Assembly (NCBI GenBank): GCA_021737245.1
Contig: JAIPEI010000286.1
Coordinates: 1 to 5,219, forward strand
DNA length: 5,219 nt
Reading direction: 5' to 3'
From: Deltaproteobacteria bacterium
GTDB lineage: Bacteria > Desulfobacterota > DSM-4660 > Desulfatiglandales > HGW-15
Positions 1 to 5,219 of the stretch are shown piece after piece. A model generated the notes under the pieces. It searched no databases. It was not told where the DNA came from and saw nothing but the letters and a program-made list of their open reading frames with translations. The first letter of the stretch is position 1. The number at the start of each line of letters is the position of its first letter. A program made the translations under genes and the position numbers.

Positions 1-99
1 GGCGTCTCCTGTGTCGCTCAGAAAATGCGCCAACTCTCATGGAATGTCCGACTCGTCTTCGACTACCTTCGAATGACCAAGAACTCATGCGCTCCGTGC

Positions 100-1371
100 T
101 CAAAGAATTCCGGGTGAGAACAAATTAGCCTTGCCCCTCTCCAGAGAACGAACGAGCATCACGCCGAACAGGACAAGAACGCCCGCCCCCGCCAGCCCCA
201 GTCCGAATGAGCCCAGGTCGCCGGCGAAGGCGATCCCCGCGGGGACGAGTCCCCCACCGAGGACCGGTGCGACGGCCAGGCTCAAAGAGATCGTCAGGGC
301 CCTGTTTTCAGGAGTGGATATGCCGGAAGCAGCCGACAATATCGGAGGGAACAGACAGGCCGCTGCGGCAGCCTGGGCGAAAATCGAGGGAATCGACACG
401 CTGCGAGGACCGAGGCCCAGCACGATGATGGTTACCCCGGTCGCCCCCAGCGCCAGGCGCAGGGTGGTCCTCGGGCTCAAGCGATCGGTGATCCAGCCCG
501 AGAGAAGGACCACGGCCAGGCCGGGAATGCGGGACAGGCCCAGGATCCGGTTGGCCTCGGCGAGGTCGAACCCCCGCTCGTTGACGAGGAACAGAGGCAC
601 CACCGCGTACACGCCGGTTTCCACACCCACGGCAATGCTGAGAAGCCCGACGAGCCCCCAGAAGGCCGGGTTTCCTGCGATCTCCCGGACCCGGTGGATG
701 TCGGGAATCGAGCCCCGGGCCTCCGCGTCTACGCCGTGCCTCGCATAGACCGCCCCTGTAACCGCCAAGAACCCGGACAGGGAAAGGAATCCCCAGCGCC
801 ACGACGCCACGCCCAGCACCATGGTGGCGAAGAAAGGAGCCACGATAAGGGCGAGATTCGGGGCGAGCTCGTGGATGCCCATGGCCTTTCCCCAATCCCG
901 GGGGTGGACCAGAACACTGATCAGTGCGATGCCCGAAGGCGCGTAGAGGCCTCCTGTCACGCCCAGAAGGAAAAACCCCAGGAACAGAGCCCACAACGAA
1001 CCCACGAGCCCGACCCCGGCCATGGACGCGGCGGCTCCCCACAAAGAAAGCACGATGCAGATCCTGTAACCGAACCGGGCCGTCACAAAGGCCGCCACCA
1101 GCTGGCTGAGGAAGAAACCCGCCCCCATGACGAGGATGAACAGCCCGCTCACCGCGTGGCTGATCCGGAGATCGCGCTCCATGGCCGGAAGCATGGGACC
1201 GAGGAGCTGTCGACCCAGGAAGTGGAGGAAAAAGATCAGGGTGAGAAAGAGGACGGGGGGCAGCACCTCCCTCAGCCGGTCGCGGGCTTGGGGCGTTGCG
1301 GACGGCCGGGTCGTGTCCTCACCCATGCATTGAGGCGGACGATTTTTCCGCCCGCTGCTTTTCCGGTGCAA
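100..1371 (-). CDS. Major facilitator superfamily (MFS) transporter
   Basis: Inner-membrane secondary transporter of 423 residues, a normal MFS length. About 12 hydrophobic segments can be read, roughly at residues 37-59, 73-95, 102-122, 124-146, 169-187, 189-210, 235-262, 273-293, 303-321, 325-348, 357-381 and 387-407. They form two six-helix halves split by a polar loop (about 211-234). MFS motif A is degenerate after helix 2 (TARFGYR, about 97-103) and better kept after helix 8 (GWITDRLSPR, with D296 and R297). The TTG start is preferred because AGGAG lies 7 nt upstream; the ATG at codon 16 has no such site. This leaves a basic cytoplasmic tail of about 35 residues. The substrate cannot be read from the sequence. 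The gene lies 117 nt after the EEP gene with no terminator recognised between them, so co-transcription is possible. The family is certain, the role is not. Confidence 0.92.
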   Translation of the reverse strand: MHRKSSGRKNRPPQCMGEDTTRPSATPQARDRLREVLPPVLFLTLIFFLHFLGRQLLGPMLPAMERDLRISHAVSGLFILVMGAGFFLSQLVAAFVTARFGYRICIVLSLWGAAASMAGVGLVGSLWALFLGFFLLGVTGGLYAPSGIALISVLVHPRDWGKAMGIHELAPNLALIVAPFFATMVLGVASWRWGFLSLSGFLAVTGAVYARHGVDAEARGSIPDIHRVREIAGNPAFWGLVGLLSIAVGVETGVYAVVPLFLVNERGFDLAEANRILGLSRIPGLAVVLLSGWITDRLSPRTTLRLALGATGVTIIVLGLGPRSVSIPSIFAQAAAAACLFPPILSAASGISTPENRALTISLSLAVAPVLGGGLVPAGIAFAGDLGSFGLGLAGAGVLVLFGVMLVRSLERGKANLFSPGIL

Positions 1372-1378
1372 GGCCCCT

Positions 1379-1383
1379 CTCCT
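1379..1383 (-). promoter_or_regulatory. Ribosome binding site deciding the TTG start of the MFS gene
   Basis: On the minus strand AGGAG, inside a longer purine run (GAGAGGAGAGGGG), sits 7 nt before the TTG at 1371. The next in-frame start, the ATG at 1326, is preceded by a pyrimidine-rich stretch without a Shine-Dalgarno match. This supports TTG initiation. Confidence 0.65.
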
Positions 1384-1488
1384 CTCATCAGCGCGGCGCG
1401 CTTCAGGTGGACGGACTTTCTCCCTTTGCAGCCGTTCAGGTCCCGCCTGGAAGAGTGGATCCGGCCGGCCGCGCGCCCGTGGAACGGC

Positions 1489-2208
1489 TCAAACCCGCAG
1501 GCTCGCATTCAGGGGCAAATGATCCGACGCCATTCGCGCGGCTCCGGTCCTGACCACACACGGCAACCGCTCGAAAACCGGGGGGCTGGCCAGGATCCGG
1601 TCCAGGGCCAGAAGGGGAAACCGGGAAGGAAACGTTTTCGGCGCCTGATGATATCCGAAAACGGCCCTGAGCCTGCCGAGCACCGGGCTTCGGGGAACCC
1701 ACTCGTTGATGTCGCCCAGCATGACGGTGAGCTCCGCCGGCATCATCAGCTCCCGCATCAAAGCCTCCATCTGGTACAGCCGCTCCCGGTGCCGCATGCC
1801 CAGATGGGTGGCGACAACCTTCACCGCGGCGCATCCGACGAGCAGGGAGGCACAGATGGCGCCTCTGGGCTCGAACGGAGGAACCGTGAGATCCATGGAC
1901 CAGGCGCGGCGTACCGGCAGGCTGGTCAGGAGAGCGTTGCCGTACTCCGCATCCCCCCGGTAGAGTGTGCGTCCCGGGATGACCTGCATGCCGGTTTCAC
2001 GAGCCAAATCATCCTGGGTGAATCCAGCCCAGGGGAGCAGCACCTCCTGGAGCGCGATCAGATCCGCATCGAGCGATCGGATCACGGAAAGAATCCGCTG
2101 GATGTCCACCCGCCTGTCCCTGCCGATCCATTGGTGGAGGTTGTAAGTCGCCACCTTCAGACGGGTCGTCCCGTGCTCCCGAGGAGCCGCGTTTTCCGGC
2201 AGGTCCAT
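1489..2208 (-). CDS. Endonuclease/exonuclease/phosphatase (EEP) family protein, YbhP-like context
   Basis: Metal-dependent phosphoesterase of the EEP fold (DNase I / sphingomyelinase / inositol-phosphatase superfamily), 239 residues, the usual length for a single-domain member. The motifs appear in order: TYNLH with N23; ALQEV with E55; RGA at about 115-117; ATHLG with H135; LGDIN with D166 and N168; LDRI with D203; and SDHLP with D229 and H230. All expected metal-binding and catalytic residues are present, so the enzyme looks active. There is no signal peptide or membrane segment, so it is probably cytoplasmic. The ATG at 2208 is 35 nt after the stop of the PLD-VTT gene, and the conserved fold begins at about residue 17. 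The nearest Shine-Dalgarno (GGAGG) is about 12 nt away, rather far, so translation may lean on the upstream gene. E. coli ybhP, an EEP gene, lies beside the cardiolipin synthase gene clsB. By analogy the substrate may be a phospholipid or its headgroup, but nuclease activity is not excluded. Confidence 0.9.
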   Translation of the reverse strand: MDLPENAAPREHGTTRLKVATYNLHQWIGRDRRVDIQRILSVIRSLDADLIALQEVLLPWAGFTQDDLARETGMQVIPGRTLYRGDAEYGNALLTSLPVRRAWSMDLTVPPFEPRGAICASLLVGCAAVKVVATHLGMRHRERLYQMEALMRELMMPAELTVMLGDINEWVPRSPVLGRLRAVFGYHQAPKTFPSRFPLLALDRILASPPVFERLPCVVRTGAARMASDHLPLNASLRV

Positions 2209-2243
2209 CGCCGAGCCCGGCCTCCAGTCTCCCGCATGCCTGT

Positions 2244-4370
2244 TCAGCTGTTGCGCGTAAGGCGCCACTTCAACCACCAGGCGGCGCCGCCCAGACAGAT
2301 CATCACCAGCCCCACCCAGACAAGGTTTCCCCAGGACGGCTCCTTGATGAATCGAAACAGCCGCTCCGAAAAGACGGTGATGGCCAGAATGCTCGGCGCC
2401 ATTCCGAGGGCCGTGCCCAGAAGGTAGTCCTTGAAACTGATTCTGGACGCGCCGACAATCATGTTGACCACGGAAAAGGGAGCCACCGGGAGATTTCGAA
2501 CCACCACCATGGTCAGCCAACCCTGGCGCGCCAACCGTCGGCTGATGCGATTGAGCCGCTTTCCTCCCAATCGCCGGACGGCGTCCTTGCCGAGAAAGCG
2601 GCCGACCCCATAGGTCGCCATTGCGCTCAACAGGGAGCCGGAAAGGGCATACAGAAATGACTGGGGGAAGGAGAAAACCACCCCGGTCACCGCATGGAGA
2701 AGGGTTACCGGAAGCACGACCAGGCCGCCCCCGACATACACGGCCAGAACACCCAGGGGCATCCCGAAGGTTCCCTTGAGAACGGCGCCCAAGGCGATGA
2801 ACCTCTCCCGCGTCAACCAGTCCCCCATGGGGGTGAACCGCCACAGGGCCGCGAGCACCAGCAGGCCGCCCAGCGCGGACAGGAAGATCAGAATCCGGTA
2901 GCGGGGAGGCTTTTCCTCTTCTTCATCGGCCAGGAACCGGTCCATCAGCTCCTCGATTGCGGCCGGGTGTTCCGGATCCACGAACGGGATGTCCGAGATG
3001 AACTCCGCCTGCTCCTCGGATTCCTCTTCTCCGACATGCAGCGGTTCGAGGCTCCGCTCCCCTCCCCGGAGGGACTCGACGGTCTTGATGAGGGAACCGC
3101 TCCCCTGCCAGACCTCCTGCACCTCCCGGGGGTCCCTTCCCAAATGTTCCGCCAGAAGCCGGTTCCTGAACTCGACCGCCGCCCCCTCGACGCGCGGATC
3201 CTCCCCCGCCTCCACCACCAGGTCGCACTCCGAGTCCAGTCCGAGGGAGCGGTTGCTGAGGTTGGAGGATCCCACCCGGATCAACCGGTCGTCCACGATC
3301 GTGACCTTGGCATGAACCACGGGGGACGTCCCCGACCGGTCGAGAACCGGCTGGTATACCCGGAGGCGCCCCCCTTGATCCACCTGGTGAAGGTGCTGAA
3401 GAATGCGCCGCCGCAAGTTGTCCATGGTGCTCTGCTCCAACCACCCGTCGCTCCTGCCGGGGAGCACCAGGACGATCTCCGGTCCCTCTGCGGACTGAAG
3501 GCTGGCGGACAGCGCGCGGGCCACGGCGTGGGACGTCAGGTACTGGTTTTCCATGTAAATGGTCCTGCGGGCCGAGGCAATGGCGTCCTCGTACAGGGCC
3601 TTGACCTCCCGGACCTCCGGGTTTCCCTTGTAGGCGGGGAAGGTCCTTGCGATGCCCACATCCACGTCGTCGAGATCGGAGGCCGCGCCGTCCGGCCAGA
3701 GAGAGGCCCCGTTTTTGTCCGGCGGCTTCAAAGACCGCCCTGTCGCACGATGCCATCGCTCCCGGAACAGGCCCCCCAGCGCGGCGGCGGCAGGACCCGC
3801 CACCGCCGCCTGCACGTCATGAAAAGGCCGATAGGGCTTGCCCTCCGGGTTCACCCTCCTGGGATCATTTGTACGGTGCTCCGGCGTGTCCCACCGGTTC
3901 TTGGTGAGGTCGATGCCCCCGCAGAAGGCCAGCTTGTCGTCCACCACCACAATCTTCTGGTGCTGCGAGGCCCCCACCGGGTGCTCCCCGTCCATACGAA
4001 ACCGAATCCTGGGGTGTGTCTTCCACCCCAGGTTGAACAACGGAAGGATCTCCCGCTCCATGACATAGATCACAGAGAAATCCCAGGACAGGATGTAAAT
4101 GTCGAGATGAGGGTTCTCGGCGGCCAGGCGGTTCAGGAAATCCCCCAGATCTTCTTCGCTGCCTTTGTCCTTCCCCAGAACGGTGCGGCTGTCGATGTCC
4201 CATGCGGCGATGTACAGGCTTTTCACGGCGCGGCTCGCCGCCCATCTGAACGCCTCGAAGTAGTCGGCCGCATCAACGATGAACCCGAGCCGCTCCGCGC
4301 GCTCCTTGCGCCAGCAGTTGCGGCCCGCCTCGATGACGTGACGGTTCTGGTTATCGGCTTGCCTTTCCAA
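2244..4370 (-). CDS. Phospholipase D/cardiolipin synthase-type enzyme fused to a VTT (DedA/TVP38-like) membrane domain
   Basis: Fusion protein of 708 residues counted from the preferred TTG start. Two PLD domains come first. The first HKD motif is HQKIVVVD (H137, K139, D144), followed by GGIDLT; the second is HAKVTIVD (H353, K355, D360), followed by GSSNLSNRS. The two motifs together form one active site for phosphodiester hydrolysis or phosphatidyl transfer. A strongly acidic linker (about 437-488) leads to a membrane helix (about 491-512), a VTT/SNARE-associated (TVP38/TMEM64, DedA superfamily) domain at about 534-669 with YGVGRFLG and RNLPVAPFSVVN signatures, and a final helix (about 682-700). 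With no signal peptide, the catalytic part should face the cytoplasm. The frame stays open upstream to an ATG at 4574 (776 residues), but a good promoter lies between that ATG and the conserved domain. TTG 4370, preceded by AAAGGA, is the only start codon in between. It is probably co-transcribed with the EEP gene. It could be a cardiolipin synthase or a phospholipase D; VTT relatives include lipid scramblases and undecaprenyl-phosphate flippases. Confidence 0.93.
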   Translation of the reverse strand: MERQADNQNRHVIEAGRNCWRKERAERLGFIVDAADYFEAFRWAASRAVKSLYIAAWDIDSRTVLGKDKGSEEDLGDFLNRLAAENPHLDIYILSWDFSVIYVMEREILPLFNLGWKTHPRIRFRMDGEHPVGASQHQKIVVVDDKLAFCGGIDLTKNRWDTPEHRTNDPRRVNPEGKPYRPFHDVQAAVAGPAAAALGGLFRERWHRATGRSLKPPDKNGASLWPDGAASDLDDVDVGIARTFPAYKGNPEVREVKALYEDAIASARRTIYMENQYLTSHAVARALSASLQSAEGPEIVLVLPGRSDGWLEQSTMDNLRRRILQHLHQVDQGGRLRVYQPVLDRSGTSPVVHAKVTIVDDRLIRVGSSNLSNRSLGLDSECDLVVEAGEDPRVEGAAVEFRNRLLAEHLGRDPREVQEVWQGSGSLIKTVESLRGGERSLEPLHVGEEESEEQAEFISDIPFVDPEHPAAIEELMDRFLADEEEEKPPRYRILIFLSALGGLLVLAALWRFTPMGDWLTRERFIALGAVLKGTFGMPLGVLAVYVGGGLVVLPVTLLHAVTGVVFSFPQSFLYALSGSLLSAMATYGVGRFLGKDAVRRLGGKRLNRISRRLARQGWLTMVVVRNLPVAPFSVVNMIVGASRISFKDYLLGTALGMAPSILAITVFSERLFRFIKEPSWGNLVWVGLVMICLGGAAWWLKWRLTRNS

Positions 4371-4374
4371 TGAT

Positions 4375-4380
4375 TCCTTT
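4375..4380 (-). promoter_or_regulatory. Ribosome binding site for the TTG start of the PLD-VTT gene
   Basis: AAAGGA on the minus strand lies 4 nt before TTG 4370, slightly closer than ideal. Upstream of the alternative ATG at 4574 the sequence (CTCGCTGATCGACG) has no purine-rich Shine-Dalgarno. This favours TTG, though only moderately. Confidence 0.5.
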
Positions 4381-4397
4381 GACCCCTGTCTCTGGAT

Positions 4398-4467
4398 GTC
4401 GGCTCCCGACGAAGTCCGCCCGGGGAACCCTTCCCCCTTCGGAGCCGGAAACCAGGGCTCCGGCTCC
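4398..4467 (-). promoter_or_regulatory. Structured 5' leader of the PLD-VTT gene with three hairpins
   Basis: Between the predicted transcription start (about 4494) and TTG 4370 three inverted repeats follow one another. The first has perfect 9-bp arms, 4441-4449 and 4459-4467, with a 9-nt loop. The second has 6-bp arms, 4422-4427 and 4431-4436, with a 3-nt loop. The third has 5-bp arms, 4398-4402 and 4406-4410, with a 3-nt loop. None is followed by a T-run on the minus strand, so they are not intrinsic terminators. They could affect mRNA stability or ribosome access. I recognise no known riboswitch class. GC-rich DNA gives short inverted repeats by chance, but the 9-bp stem is less easily dismissed. 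Confidence 0.4.
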
Positions 4468-4500
4468 TCGAGGATCGCTTCGGCATTCTGTGTCCTGGAA

Positions 4501-4529
4501 AGGATAGCCCCACCCCGGAGCGGTGTCAA
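4501..4529 (-). promoter_or_regulatory. Sigma70-type promoter of the PLD-VTT/EEP genes
   Basis: Read on the minus strand: a perfect -35 TTGACA (4524-4529), a 17-bp spacer, and a -10 TATCCT (4501-4506, four of six consensus bases including the key T, A and final T). Transcription should start near 4494, about 125 nt before TTG 4370. It also lies in the expected place, after the terminator of the small upstream gene. It is inside the in-frame extension that begins at ATG 4574, which argues that the extension is not translated. Confidence 0.65.
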
Positions 4530-4686
4530 CGTGGCTCGTTTCCATCCAAAAAGGGGCTTTTTTGCCAATCTCATCGTCGATCAGCGAGGTTTCTTGTGCT
4601 CTGAATCGGAAACGCAGCCATGCCCAAAGTTCGTTTATATGGGCACCAGCTCCATCCAGCCGCCGGCCGATCGGGCGCGTATCACG

Positions 4687-4717
4687 AAAAAGGGGCGGGA
4701 TCCTCGACCCCGCCCCT
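4687..4717 (-). terminator. Rho-independent terminator of the 65-residue protein gene
   Basis: On the minus strand a GGGGCGGG arm (4709-4716) pairs perfectly with CCCGCCCC (4692-4699); one more A-T pair (4717/4691) extends the stem. The loop is 9 nt and the stem is followed directly by a T-run (4691-4687). It starts 38 nt after the stop codon at 4756. On the plus strand the hairpin is followed by CAATATCC, not a T-run, so it works in the minus direction only. Confidence 0.88.
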
Positions 4718-4755
4718 CAATATCCGCTCGATGTCTCTTCTGCTGCCTGTGCGGT

Positions 4756-4953
4756 TCAGAACAACCGCTTTCGCCCCGGCCGCCGTCTGGAGATCCTGGT
4801 CCTGACAGCGCGTTTCTGCCCGCCCGCGGCGCCGTAGCCGCAGTCGCAGTCGGGCAGCTCGTCCCGGCAGAACGGGCACCGTCCAAGGGACGAGAGCCCG
4901 ATTTGCGACGCAGACCGGACGAAATTCAAGTGATGATTGGTGTAGTACAGCAC
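4756..4953 (-). CDS. Small basic protein with a CPFC...CDC putative zinc-binding motif, unknown function
   Basis: A 65-residue protein that I do not recognise. After the N-terminus (LYYTNHHLNF, residues 2-11) comes a compact cysteine cluster: CPFC (C26, C29) and CDC (C36, C38). The spacing suits binding of one metal ion, most likely zinc, though it is tighter than classical zinc ribbons; H7 and H8 might also contribute. The tail (about 47-65) is full of arginine and lysine, as in proteins that bind nucleic acid or ribosomes. The GTG start is chosen because AGGAGG lies exactly 8 nt upstream. The frame is open further upstream to 5172, but that part is arginine-rich in a shadow-like way and overlaps the promoter. 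The gene has its own promoter (5145-5172) and terminator (4687-4717), so it is an independent monocistronic unit. Function and metal binding are inferred; that it is a gene is well supported by the signals. Confidence 0.72.
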   Translation of the reverse strand: MLYYTNHHLNFVRSASQIGLSSLGRCPFCRDELPDCDCGYGAAGGQKRAVRTRISRRRPGRKRLF

Positions 4954-5138
4954 GGCTCTTTCCTCCTCAATTCGATCAAAATGAAGAATGCGCTCCGCCA
5001 AACCCCGGGCGCCTCGGTTCCGAAATGGAGCGCTTTGTCTTCTTCGAAACGGCTTTCCATGTATCCGTCTGCGGAGGAGGGCCGAAGCCCCATCTCCCCG
5101 TCCACCAAGGCATTCGCAGAACTTTCCGCTCGAAGACC
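4954..5138 (-). other. Long leader between promoter and the 65-residue protein gene
   Basis: About 185 nt separate the predicted transcription start from GTG 4953. Two overlapping short frames lie here: one of 45 codons (ATG 5113 to a stop at 4976, weak GCGGAAAG upstream) and one beginning at TTG 5108 or ATG 5096 and ending at 4926, inside the small gene. Neither has a convincing ribosome binding site or a recognisable product. A small UUCG-capped hairpin (arms 5079-5082 and 5087-5090) is also visible. It could be a regulatory leader or hold an unrecognised leader peptide. Confidence 0.35.
4962..4967 (-). promoter_or_regulatory. Consensus Shine-Dalgarno of the 65-residue protein gene
   Basis: AGGAGG on the minus strand, 8 nt before GTG 4953: a full match to the anti-Shine-Dalgarno core at optimal spacing. 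It decides the start, since the open frame itself continues much further upstream. Confidence 0.8.
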
Positions 5139-5144
5139 GAGGGA

Positions 5145-5172
5145 ATTTTAATCCTCTTTCCACCGTTGTCAA
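5145..5172 (-). promoter_or_regulatory. Near-consensus sigma70 promoter
   Basis: Minus strand: -35 TTGACA (5167-5172, perfect), a 16-bp spacer, -10 TAAAAT (5145-5150, five of six). It sits in a locally AT-richer patch and points toward the 65-residue protein gene. The predicted start of transcription is near 5138. Confidence 0.75.
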
Positions 5173-5219
5173 GCAAAAGAGCGCGCCGGAGTGAACAATT
5201 CCGCTCTATCAGGTCATGC

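Noticed and set aside
1431..1488. Inverted repeat GCCGTT/AACGGC between the EEP and MFS genes
   Set aside because: The arms are only 6 nt, more than 40 nt apart, and no T-run follows, so it does not support a terminator.
694..2427. 577-codon plus-strand open frame opposite the MFS and EEP genes
   Set aside because: It is the antisense shadow of two clear genes in GC-rich DNA. Its product is a low-complexity mix rich in Arg, Pro, His and Gln, with no motif.
2209..2844. Upstream extension of the EEP reading frame (up to 451 residues)
   Set aside because: It overlaps the VTT-coding part of the upstream gene and reads as a shadow. The conserved fold begins right after ATG 2208.
2694..4373. 559-codon plus-strand open frame opposite the PLD-VTT gene
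   Set aside because: The minus strand carries intact HKD and VTT motifs. The plus frame is compositionally odd, matches no family I know, and arises from GC bias.
4544..4564. AAAAAG/CTTTTTT inverted repeat near ATG 4574, terminator-like at first sight
   Set aside because: The stem is nearly all A-T with a 3-nt loop, too weak for an intrinsic terminator; the strong terminator is at 4687-4717.
4396..5151. 251-codon plus-strand open frame across the right-hand region
   Set aside because: It runs through a strong minus-strand terminator, a promoter and the small gene, has no ribosome binding site, and its product has no recognisable domain.
4954..5172. Longer 138-residue form of the small cysteine protein starting at TTG 5172
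   Set aside because: Its start codon coincides with the -35 element, the extra part is an arginine-rich shadow, and the ideal AGGAGG points to GTG 4953.

Overview
The window is GC-rich bacterial DNA. Every gene I can support lies on the minus strand, so it is best read from right to left. The good sigma70-type promoters, the Shine-Dalgarno sequences and the protein families present fit a GC-rich Gram-negative bacterium (Pseudomonadota or Desulfobacterota). That placement is an impression from composition and family content; no marker gene is present.

Right part (about 4690-5219): a small self-contained transcription unit. It has a near-consensus promoter (5145-5172), a leader of about 185 nt, an excellent AGGAGG ribosome binding site, a 65-codon gene starting with GTG that encodes a cysteine-containing, very basic mini-protein, and a textbook intrinsic terminator (4687-4717). 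I do not recognise the protein family.

Middle part (1489-4529): a second promoter (TTGACA, 17 bp, TATCCT; 4501-4529) lies downstream of the first in-frame ATG of the large gene. The real start is therefore probably the TTG at 4370. The predicted leader of about 125 nt can fold into three hairpins. The gene encodes two phospholipase D (HKD) domains fused through an acidic linker to a membrane-embedded VTT/DedA-like domain. It is followed 35 nt later by an endonuclease/exonuclease/phosphatase (EEP) family protein. A PLD-type phospholipid enzyme next to an EEP protein recalls the E. coli clsB-ybhP pair, so the two probably act together on membrane phospholipids.

Left part (1-1488): after a 117-nt gap comes a 12-helix major facilitator superfamily transporter with a TTG start supported by a clear Shine-Dalgarno sequence. 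No terminator or promoter was recognised in the gap, so it may be read through from the lipid genes, but this is not shown. The last 99 bases hold no gene I can confirm. The long plus-strand open frames opposite these genes look like GC-driven shadows.
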